DNA of 46,872 nt from a virus, in IMG/VR virus record IMGVR_UViG_3300025133_000192, positions 1-46,872 of that record. One strand, written 5' to 3'. The position numbers and the translations under genes were made by a program. Shown piece by piece: positions 8,612 through 18,600 of this stretch. The notes under the pieces were generated by a model. That model did not search any database. It was not told where the DNA came from and saw only the letters and a program-made list of their open reading frames with translations. Each line of letters starts with the position of its first letter. Position 1 is the first letter of the stretch.

Positions 8612-10411
8612 ATGGCAAAAGATAAGAAAAAAACAACAATAAAATATACAAGCAGAGATTACACCACTATCCGGCAGGATTTGATAGAATTTGCAAAAAG
8701 ATATTACCCGGACTCATATCAGGATTTTAACGAATCCTCTTTTGGCGCCCTGATGTTGGACACGGTCTCTTATGTGGGAGACATTTTATCTTTTTATCTA
8801 GACTACCAGGCAAACGAAGGTCTCTTAGACACTGCTATAGAATATAATAATGTTGTTAAGATCAGCAAGCAAATGGGTTTTCGATTTCAAGGTAAGTCTT
8901 CTGCGTCGGGAATCATAACTCTTTATTGTATAATTCCCGCAAACAACCTGGGCCTAGGCCCCAACGCGTCATACTTGCCAATCTTAAAGAAAAATTCTCA
9001 AATAAGATCAAAAAATGGAGTTTCTTTCCTTTTAGAGAGTGATGTTAGGTTTGATAACCCGAATAATGAGATAGTGGTTGCTAGAATAAATAGCACAACT
9101 GGCACCCCGTCTTCATATGCAGTGAAAACTTATGGAAAAATAATCTCTGGAGTCCTTTCTGAGGAAACGGTCACTGTCGGCGATTTTAAGAGATTTCAAA
9201 AAATTCAATTATCCTCCAGAAATATATCTGAAATTTTATCAATTGTAGATTTGGAAGGAAACGAATATTTCGAAGTCGATTTTTTATCTCAAAATGTTAT
9301 TTATAAAAATGTTTCAAACCGTGGCGAAGACAGGGATGACGTCCCTTCGATTCTTAAGCCATTTGTGGTCCCTCGGAGATTTACGGTAGAGCAAGAATAT
9401 GGAAAAACATCAATTCAATTCGGTTACGGATCTGATTCTGAACTTGCGGAGCCATCCATCGCCGAGCCATCAAATGTTACTTTGAAATTGCATGGAAAAG
9501 ATTATATTTCCGATGTTTCTTTCGATCCGTCGAAAATGCTGAGCACTGATAAATTTGGGGTGGCGCCATCAAATACTAGACTTATTATTAAATATAGGAC
9601 AAATAGTTCCACCAATGTCAATGCTGCCGCCGGCTCTGTAACCGAGGTGAGCAACCCAATTGTGGAATTTAATAATCCACAGACGCTAAGCACCGCAACA
9701 GCAAACCGCGTCCGCGCCTCAATCGAGTGTTTTAATGATGAATCAATTACTGGAGATGTTAGCCCAATCACATCTGATGAATTAAAAATTAGAACACTTG
9801 CAAACCATGCAGCACAAAATAGGGCAGTCACGAGCGAGGATTATAAATCAATTATTTACTCCATGCCACCAAAATATGGAGCAATAAAAAGGTGTCAAAT
9901 CATCCGCGACATGGATTCTTTTAAGAGAAATATAAACGTTTATCTTTTATCTTCTGACGAGAAGGGTTATCTCGTTCAATCCTCTCAAACTTTGAAAAAT
10001 AATTTAAAGGTTTGGCTTGGCCACATGAAAATGGTGAACGATACCATAGATATTATAGATGGAAAAATCATAAATATAGGAATTAATTTTAAAATAATTG
10101 CTGATAAAGATTATAACCGATTTGATATAATGGAAAAGTGCACAGAGGCCCTTAGAGAAAAATTCTCAGAGCCTTCAGACATTGGCGAGCCAATTTATTT
10201 AACTGAAATTTATTCGACTTTAAACCGCGTAAGGGGAGTTGTAGATACGGAAGATGTGGAAATAGCCATAATGAAAGGTCCATCCTATGCGTCCACTTCC
10301 TATACTTCCCGCGAGGGAATGTCCGATAACGGCCGCAGCCTCAAGTGCCCACTTAATGCCGCCTTTGAGTTAAAATTTCCAAAACAAGATATTAAAGGTG
10401 TAATTAAATAA
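8612..10411 (+). CDS. gp6: Baseplate wedge subunit, gp6-like / baseplate J family (599 aa)
   Basis: The N-terminus has the T4-like gp6 signature: YTSRDYTTIRQDL, then SFGALMLDTVSYVGDILSFY and a segment DYQANEGLLDTA at residues about 10-75. The C-terminal half carries a baseplate-J-like region, including a stretch reading ANHAAQNRAVTSEDYKSIIY near residues 392-411, typical of gp6/gpJ proteins. T4 gp6 is 660 residues, so the length fits. In T4, gp6 dimers form the continuous inner ring of the baseplate wedge and contact gp25, gp53 and gp7. It follows gp25 as in many T4-like genomes. ATG 8612 is preceded by AGGAAA and by the palindromic motif. Its stop overlaps the next start as TAATG. Confidence 0.92.
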   Translation: MAKDKKKTTIKYTSRDYTTIRQDLIEFAKRYYPDSYQDFNESSFGALMLDTVSYVGDILSFYLDYQANEGLLDTAIEYNNVVKISKQMGFRFQGKSSASGIITLYCIIPANNLGLGPNASYLPILKKNSQIRSKNGVSFLLESDVRFDNPNNEIVVARINSTTGTPSSYAVKTYGKIISGVLSEETVTVGDFKRFQKIQLSSRNISEILSIVDLEGNEYFEVDFLSQNVIYKNVSNRGEDRDDVPSILKPFVVPRRFTVEQEYGKTSIQFGYGSDSELAEPSIAEPSNVTLKLHGKDYISDVSFDPSKMLSTDKFGVAPSNTRLIIKYRTNSSTNVNAAAGSVTEVSNPIVEFNNPQTLSTATANRVRASIECFNDESITGDVSPITSDELKIRTLANHAAQNRAVTSEDYKSIIYSMPPKYGAIKRCQIIRDMDSFKRNINVYLLSSDEKGYLVQSSQTLKNNLKVWLGHMKMVNDTIDIIDGKIINIGINFKIIADKDYNRFDIMEKCTEALREKFSEPSDIGEPIYLTEIYSTLNRVRGVVDTEDVEIAIMKGPSYASTSYTSREGMSDNGRSLKCPLNAAFELKFPKQDIKGVIK

Positions 10412-12621
10412 TGGCCATTAAAAAATACTTTTCAAATGCAGACAACACTATTACTAGCGCCTTTCGCGCGAATTTGACAGCCCGAGGCACTCATGCAAAC
10501 ATGGGCCTCTCCGATATACTGGAAACATTTTCAATATATGGTCAAGCCTCGTCAACCTCTACCGAATTAGAGAGAATCTTAATCAAATTCCCAGTTAATA
10601 AGATTTCTCAAGACAGAGTGAATGGGATTCTTCCTGCCCAGGGCAAGGTTAGATTTTATTTGAACATGTATAACGCCCCACATAATCAAACAACACCCAG
10701 GGAGCTAGAATTATCAATTCTGCCAATTTCAAGATCTTGGCAGGAGGGAACTGGGCTGGATATGGAGGAATACCGAGATACAACCGATGGCAATGAGGGT
10801 TCGAGTTGGATCCAAGCTGCTAAGTCTGACCCTTGGCAGCGCCAAGGGGGAGATTACCTGTCTTCTCCTGCTTTTTCTCAAACTTTTCCCATAGGAAACG
10901 AAAACCTCCGGGTTGACGTTACCGCCCTGGTGGAAGATTGGATCGCCGGAACAATTGAAAATCACGGTGTAGGGGTCCATCTAACATCGAGTCAGGAAGC
11001 TTATTTCGCTGAATATTACCCAAGAGAAGCTGTACAATTTGACGGCGCCGCATTCCTTTCAGGAACATCAGATACCGATCTGAAAAACGATTCTACAATA
11101 TCCGCCTGGATTAAGCAATCTAACAACGCGGGCACGAGATATGTGCTTTTTTGGCAAAGAAGTGGGGCAACAAGTTTCAGGAGGGTTTTACAAATAAATC
11201 CGGCCGGCACAGCAGTCGTTTATAGAAAGATGTACTCCCTAGGGACCACCACAATAACAACTGATGATCCCCTTCCTCTAAATACCTGGACCCACATAAC
11301 AGTGACGGACACACAAGACTCAGCAGATATTCCCTCAATTTATATAAACTCAATCTCCGCTTCCGCAACGGTCACACAGGGCACAGGTTCTGCATTAGAT
11401 GATGTCGATATGTTTGCCATTGGGGGCTCAAAATCGGGAGCTTCCTTTAATTTTAGTGGATATATCGATGATGTAGCATCTTTTGATAAAATTTTAAGTC
11501 CCGGAGAAATAACTGAGCTTTATAACGGCGCATGTCCGGCCCCAATTAAAGAGCTTTCTATTTATGAAAATCTCTCAAATTGGTGGGTTCACGGCGATGA
11601 TCCTAGAGATGAAATTAATCTTGGAACTCCCCCAACAGAAATAAGTATTTATGACAGGGTTGGTGACATGAATCTTTATGCCACCGGTTCGGGAGGCATG
11701 TCCATCGTAACTGGCGCATGTTTTGGTGGCGGCGGAGTTGTGGGCCCAGAGTCAGATGGTCAATTAATAAATCTCAATGGCGCCCAAACAAGCTATTATA
11801 CCAAGAAATTCTTCGGAAGAGGGAGCGAATTTTATTATAAACGACCCGTTATTGAGGCTTGTTGGGATTCTTCTATCAAAGACGATCGAGGCCGCGTCTA
11901 TGCTAGTAGCTCTCTTCTTACTGCGGCTGAAAATAGTCATACTATTTATCTTTATAATATTTACGGAGGCCGTTTGCGCAATATCCCCTCTATTGGAACA
12001 GGGCCAATTTTCGTCGAGCTTTTCTCGGCCTCGTTCGGAGGCGCATCTCTATCTCAAATAACCGGAGGATATGTTTCGACGGGGATCTACTCCGCCTCAA
12101 TAGAAGAGGCGTCCCCCATGTTTGTGGGAGAAACTTTCTATGATCGCTGGGGCACTGCGGGGCTAGGAACTGTCTTCCATACCGGGTCTTTTAAGCTGCG
12201 TTCCCATAACGCTTTTTCATATCACCCATCCAGCGTTAAATATGTTTCGACCCTTACAAATCTCCAAGCGGCCTATACTCCCGCTGACAATGTGCGCTTA
12301 AGAGTGTTTACGCGATTAAAGAATTGGTCACCCACCATTTATACTGTTGCCAACTCTCTTATCGAGACTTCTATTATAGTCAGCGCTTCTTATGAGATCT
12401 CCCGCGTTGTAGATGATTTAAAAGTTCTCCCCTATGGGACGGGGTCCGATAATTGTACGATGATGTCATATGATGTAAGTGGCAATTATTTTGATTTAGA
12501 TATGGGCTATTTCGAACCCGGATATGCCTATGGAATAAAGATTGCTTTCTATGATGAAACTTCGTGGGTAGAACAACCATATATATGGAAATTTAGGGTT
12601 GATAAATTAGATGAGCATTAG
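10411..12621 (+). CDS. Structural protein with DNRLRE-like N-terminus and LamG-type jelly-roll insert (736 aa)
   Basis: Residues about 1-200 resemble a DNRLRE/TGF-beta-propeptide-like module: ELERILIKFPVNKIS, later SRSWQEGTGLD, WQRQGGDYLSS and VDVTALVEDWIAG. Residues about 208-370 form a LamG/concanavalin-A-like jelly roll: VQFDGAAFLSG, STISAWIKQ, LNTWTHITVT, a ring of beta strands, then GYIDDVASFDKILSPGEITELY. Residues 463 onward (YTKKFFGRGSEFYYKRP and a following DDRGR motif) resume what looks like the parent structural protein. LamG domains commonly bind glycans or protein ligands, so a receptor or surface contact role is likely. The gene starts inside the stop of gp6 (TAATG) and overlaps the next gene by 11 bases, so it is translationally coupled with both. 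Position after gp6 is where T4 has gp7 and gp8, but I see no clear gp7 or gp8 signature. Confidence 0.75.
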   Translation: MAIKKYFSNADNTITSAFRANLTARGTHANMGLSDILETFSIYGQASSTSTELERILIKFPVNKISQDRVNGILPAQGKVRFYLNMYNAPHNQTTPRELELSILPISRSWQEGTGLDMEEYRDTTDGNEGSSWIQAAKSDPWQRQGGDYLSSPAFSQTFPIGNENLRVDVTALVEDWIAGTIENHGVGVHLTSSQEAYFAEYYPREAVQFDGAAFLSGTSDTDLKNDSTISAWIKQSNNAGTRYVLFWQRSGATSFRRVLQINPAGTAVVYRKMYSLGTTTITTDDPLPLNTWTHITVTDTQDSADIPSIYINSISASATVTQGTGSALDDVDMFAIGGSKSGASFNFSGYIDDVASFDKILSPGEITELYNGACPAPIKELSIYENLSNWWVHGDDPRDEINLGTPPTEISIYDRVGDMNLYATGSGGMSIVTGACFGGGGVVGPESDGQLINLNGAQTSYYTKKFFGRGSEFYYKRPVIEACWDSSIKDDRGRVYASSSLLTAAENSHTIYLYNIYGGRLRNIPSIGTGPIFVELFSASFGGASLSQITGGYVSTGIYSASIEEASPMFVGETFYDRWGTAGLGTVFHTGSFKLRSHNAFSYHPSSVKYVSTLTNLQAAYTPADNVRLRVFTRLKNWSPTIYTVANSLIETSIIVSASYEISRVVDDLKVLPYGTGSDNCTMMSYDVSGNYFDLDMGYFEPGYAYGIKIAFYDETSWVEQPYIWKFRVDKLDEH

Positions 12622-15600
12622 GAAACTATTCGATAAAAAGATACCGTACTCCATCCAGGGCGCAACAGATATTGCGCAATTGGGAAGGGAAGTCGAATCT
12701 TCTGGGAACATGGCCCAGCGCCTTATCGAGAAGAATAGGTTTATTCCAGATGTAGATTTTGCATACCCCGCCAACTTCGCCAAATTTGGATCCGCTGAAA
12801 AATATTATATTGATGCGATGGAGAGGATTTATAATCAATATCCCTATGATGGATCTCTGCAGGAACGCACGAAGTTCGCTAATGAGTCTTCTTATTTAGA
12901 TCTTTATATCTTCGACGAAAGATACCCCAGAAGAAATGGGTATGGGACCATCGCCTCGGAAGGCGCCTTTTGGCCGCCTCCCTTCGGAGGAGATCCTTAT
13001 AATCCCCCCACTCAGGTAGAATATATCGAATTTAGGGGTGGTCCTCACGGGGCCCCTGATGAATTTCGACAGGAAACTATTCAAAAACAATTTCCGGAAT
13101 CTAATATTTATAGTCCTCCCGATGATCGAGGTTCCAATCTTACAATGGATGGCACCAAAGGAACCACTATTGAATTTTGGTTTAAACACGGTCCCCAATA
13201 TGCTCCTTTCGACATAATCCCCCCTGGCGGCATATCGAATGAAGTATTATTTTCTGCTGTTTCGGGAAGTGCCTATCTGGAACTCAACGCCGAAAGGCAT
13301 GATACCGGTAACATAATTTTCTTGACGTTGGACGCTAGAGATGGTGCGGGAAATGTGGTCAATACTACATGGACCAACATCACTGAGGATTCCTGGGAAG
13401 AATGGAATCATTATGCTTTTTCTATGATAAATTCCGGATCCGGAACTGAGTTTAAACTTTATATTAATGGAAATCTTGTAAACACTGCCAGCGATCCAGA
13501 TCAAATAGAGGAAGTTAATTTTATTTCTGGCGCTCTGGGAGCGTCCCTTAACCCCATATACGGCACCAAAGGCGTCGGCAAAACCTCTGGCTCCTTTGAT
13601 GAATTCCGCTTTTGGAAGACTCAACGAACTTCTCAAGATATTGGCAGATATTGGTTCACCCAGGTAGGCGGAGGAACCAATACCGACCTTGCCAACACGG
13701 ATTTGGGAATATATTATAAGTTTAATGAAGGTATAACCGGAAGAGGCGCTACCGATTCGACGGTTTTGGATTATTCGGGCAGACTCTCGAATGGAAGCTG
13801 GATCGGTTATCCGGGTTCCGAAGCGCGCTCCACCGGCTCGGCGATGGTTTTATCCGACGCGGCAAAATTCGAATTTAAAGACCCCATTATTTACTCCTTT
13901 CACCCTGCGGTCAAGCGCATTCAGGCATCTTTAGCCTCATCAGGCTCGGCCTATGATCATACCAATAATGCGAGTATCTATCACTCGATGCCAAATTGGA
14001 TTATAGATGAGGATGAAATCGAAGCCGGAGGCGCCCTCAAAACTTTGACACAAGTGATGTCGAGCTATTTGGACGCACTCTACCTCCAGATCGAAGCGCT
14101 TCCGAAAATTAGAGATATGGTCTATGACTCAGATCATGTTAAACCCGCGCCCTTCGCAAGTAAACTATTAGAATCCTACGGTATGCAAGCGCCTGAAATA
14201 TTTGTTAATGCCGATATCCTAGCACAGATTTTAAACAGAGATGAAGAGAGAGAATTCGAAGAACAGTTAGGAGATATTAAGAACCTTATTTATAAAAATA
14301 TCTACAATAATCTCATTTACATTTATAAATCTAAAGGAACCATGAAATCCATTCGAAACCTGGTTCACTGCTATGGTGTAGATGAGGACTTAATCCGGGT
14401 TAATTCCTATGGCAATAATGTAACCTATACTTTAAAAGATAATTTCCGCCCCAAGGCTCAAAAAAAGAAATATGCGGATTTTAATGACACCGATCGTTTT
14501 CAGGCTACAGTTTATCAACAAACCGCTAGCGGAAACCCCGCAAGCCGCAACTTCATCGCCGCTCAAGGCACCAACACAGCCTTCACTGCGCAGTGTGAAG
14601 TTATTTTTCCACGCAAATTAAAGGAATCCGATCCCGCGTATTTCCGTACTCCCTTTTTAAGTTCTTCCATTTATGGCTTTCATTCCGCTTCGGCAACAGT
14701 CACCGACTTGACTTGGGGGATTCACGATCAAGGCTTACAAGTATATGCGGTTCGGGATCAAATTGAATCCCCCAATGCTTATTTCCAATTAGTCAATACC
14801 GAAGGAACTCTAAACCTCACGAGCAGTCTCTTTTATGACATATATGATAATAAAAAATGGAATTTAGCTTTCCGTCTCCAACGAGAAAAGCCAGTAGCCG
14901 ACTTAGTAAGTGGGAGCACCACTCCCGGTAATTATATATTAGAATTTTACGGCGTTAATTCGGAAGTGGATGTTGTGGCTAATGAATTCTACCTAACTCA
15001 GAGTGTCGATAATGCCGCGACAGGGTCCATTGGTAGGCGTAAGCGCTTTTATGTGGGCGCCCATCGCACTAATTTTACGGGATCCGTGCTGACTCGCAGC
15101 GATCTTAAAATATCTTCCTTAAGATATTGGGGAACTTACCTCAATAACGATGTTATAAAGGCCCACGCGCGCGATGGTGCCAATATGGGAACCTTATATC
15201 CGCCAAAAAGCGCCTATTTATATCCGAAGGTACCTTTCGGGACGGAGATTCCACAAACAGAACTCCTGGCCCTGAATTGGGATTTTACTAACGTCACTGC
15301 GTCAGGCCCGGGCACTACGCCCAATGCTTATGACGCCCAATACACGGTGCAAGACCTTTCTTCCGGTTCGTTGGCCCTCGCAAGCGACAGGGCCCGCTTT
15401 TCTACCTTTGCTAACGTAGTCAACCGTCAACATACAGGTCGAGGCGACTTCTATTTAGCTAATGACTCCAAAGTGGTTGATTTGCGGTATGTTTATAGTG
15501 GAAAACAGAATTTACCGGAAGTGGTATATAGCTCTGATATGATTCAGATCATGGCCAGCGACGATGTAACATTTACCAAAGAAAGTCGACCAGTTGATTA

Positions 15601-18600
15601 CTATTTCCAGATAGAAAAGAGCATGTATCAAACGATTTCGGATGAAATGCTTAATATTTTCGCTACCATTGTGGATTTTAATAACTTAATTGGCGAACCG
15701 GTGAACCGATACCGCCAGCGATATAAAAGGATGGAGAAATTACGACAACTTTTCTTTGAAAGAGTCGAAAACACGCCCAGCTTAGACAAATATGTCCAAT
15801 TTTACGAGTGGATTGATGCTTCTTTAAATGTCATGATACAACAATTGCTCCCCGCATCGGCCAATTTTAGTGAGGATATTAGAAATATGGTCGAAAGTCA
15901 TATTTTGGAGCGAAATAAGTATAGAACTAAGTTCCCCACCCTCGAAATGGCGCCCACACACCCCATCACCGGTATTCGCGGCATAAATGAGCTTCTTTAT
16001 AACTGGAAGTTCGGACACGCACCTATTTTGGCATCGATATCGCCCGCCCCTCAAAGTGAAAACTGTTTTTGGTGGAAACAAAGAGCCGAACGAGATGAAC
16101 CGCCGCTTTCATCGAGTGCCAGCGGGGTGAATGCCTCTAAAGAGAAAATTTTAGCCTCCACAGTTAGAGTTTTAGATCGCAGTTATTCTACTCCCTATCG
16201 CCTTACGGTCGATAAATCTCTCCAAGCTCATGGTGGGGTTAATTTCCCTCCGATTAAAAAGATTGATTATGTTAAATCAGCCATTAAATTTGGATCCACG
16301 ACGGGAGTTACAGTTGGTGAAGTCCAACCCTTAAAAGACTGCGACGATGTCTATAATCCCTGGGAAAAATTAAAGTTAGGGTTTAAGGCCACAACAAATG
16401 AACATAGCTATTTTTCAGGAAAAGGCGATATTTTCACTCCTTTTAGTTTATATTCGTCTTCCATTTATGATGACGTAGCACCCGGTACCAAAATAACCAA
16501 CCTTCATACAGATACATATGGTGACGATAAAGCCGTTCCAATGCAGGGCCCTTTTACAAATTATGCGGTAGGGGGCTTACAATATAGGCATGTTCCCTTT
16601 GATTCACAACTATATCTTTCGGAGACGTTCACTTCTCAATCAAAATTTGATGATAATAATGGCCTGGATCCTGCTGTGTGGAGTTTCAATCATGATGTCG
16701 CGCAACCACGAACATATTGGACGGGCCCACGTCTGGGGAGTGGTACCGACGGAGATACGCGCACCGACAACTGGGCAGTCCGCCTTGCGGGATTAAATAA
16801 TACTATTGGCACCCAGGAACGCTGGTTGGAAACAGTGCAGAAATATGATTGTCCACTGGAGGTTATTTTCGGATATGCACAGGGGGACTTTCAAAATGTA
16901 ACACTGGTGGGATACGATTTACAATTGCCAAATGAGGGATCCTCTCCTCTTGAAGATCTCCTTTTCCAATATAGTTTGGATGACGGCGCCTCGTGGATAA
17001 CTCAAAAACATTTCCCAGCCTCCGATGATAATCAGGGAAAAGACATTGGTTGGAGAATTCATCATGCTAAATTTCCCGCTGACTTTGCTGCATCCAGTCT
17101 TAAGTTTCGGTGGTATCAGGAAGATACCAGCGGCGCCAACTTGGACAACTGGGCCATAGATTTTGTTCGCATCACTAATGGCAAAGAGCGCCCAGAGGGA
17201 TGGGAATTTAAAAATAATAAATTCACGCGTCCTCCTATCACCATGTATGAGACCGTCCCGGCATCTGCATATTTTATTGGCTCTCTTTTTCAACCATATG
17301 CCCCCTACTATCGCGACGAAATAGCCAAAAGGCCCGTCAATATTCGCAATATTCATCATCGCACAGGCTCTACAATCATGGGCAACTACAATGCGGTTTA
17401 TGATTTAGTCCAAACATGCGGCCGCCGAACGAACAACAGAGCTTTCGTCAAGGCAGGCGGCTTTAATTTAAATCCCCTCCCTATTTATTCGGAGTATATT
17501 TTAGATGTAGCCGCTCTCGAATATGCCAAAATTCAACGGGGACGTACACCGCATGTTTTTGTTAACCGATTCTCAGCGCCAGGAGGTCCCGACACCGCTG
17601 GGAATGCTAATGGGGGCCCCGGTTTAGACCGAGCGTCTGGTGAGTTGTCGTCCAATAACGATGTCAATTACCGAAACAATTTTATTCGCCAAGTCTTACA
17701 ATGGCTCCAAACATCGCATGTTGGCCAATTTGGATATTATACAAACTCTCAAAATATTAATGGTCTCGCAGGGTCGACTGTAAACCCCTATAATTATGCA
17801 GGGACTGGTTCGATTTATCAAGTAAATCGAAACCCAGTAGGCCGGATAATCTCGGGCGGTTTATACAATCCTCCCGGTCCAGATGGGACGCGATATTCAT
17901 GTAAGACCACTTATGATAATTATTATATCCAGCACGCTATCCCCCAAAGCGATTGCCATTATACATGGACAACTGCGTCGGTTTTGGGATGCGAGTGTCC
18001 TACGGGATACTGGCCTTATGATGGAATGGATGGCGCAAAGCCGGCCGTTTCTTTTGTAAGTGCTAGCTCTATTCTGGCCGTTCCATCGCTCCCGTTCATA
18101 GACGCGCAATGTATTGATTTTGGGAAGGGCCCTTCGCCAACTAAGAATTATCTCGAATGTGTCACACCCTCGTGTTATCCGTCGCCCTTTGGAAAACCTA
18201 ACCCAGGCAACCAGCCTGATTGTAACCAATCTCTTGGTCCGGTATTTACGGTCTCCGTGTGGATCAAATATGACGGCGCCGCTGGATGGGGCGATGGCAC
18301 CATCATAAGTAGAGCTAAATTTGATAATGGGGTCATTGATGAAGAGAATAGTGATTGGTCTTTAGCCGTGGATGATGCCGGGAATGTTACGTTTGTGGTT
18401 AATTCAGGCCCCATCCCTAACCCTGGAGCCACTGGTGGATTCCGAGGTGCTCGAAGTGTGGTGGGAGGGGGCGCCCCGAATCTGTGTGATGGAGATTGGC
18501 ATAGCATTCTCGTCCACTTGGCAGCCAACTGGCATTCCAGTCGTTGTAAGTGGAAATTCTGGATCGCCATTGATGGGATCCAACTTAGTGGGGGGCAGGT

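Noticed and set aside
11777-12061. Plus-strand 94-codon ORF in another frame of the LamG-carrying gene
   Set aside because: It is nested in a conserved frame (DDRGR and following) and has no ribosome binding site; a chance open frame.
15213-15224. CTATTTATATCC as another copy of the promoter motif
   Set aside because: It is inside a coding frame (Ala-Tyr-Leu-Tyr), lacks the TAG end and is far from any gene start. A similar partial match at 1715-1724, 45 bases before the 1771 gene, was also left out as too weak.
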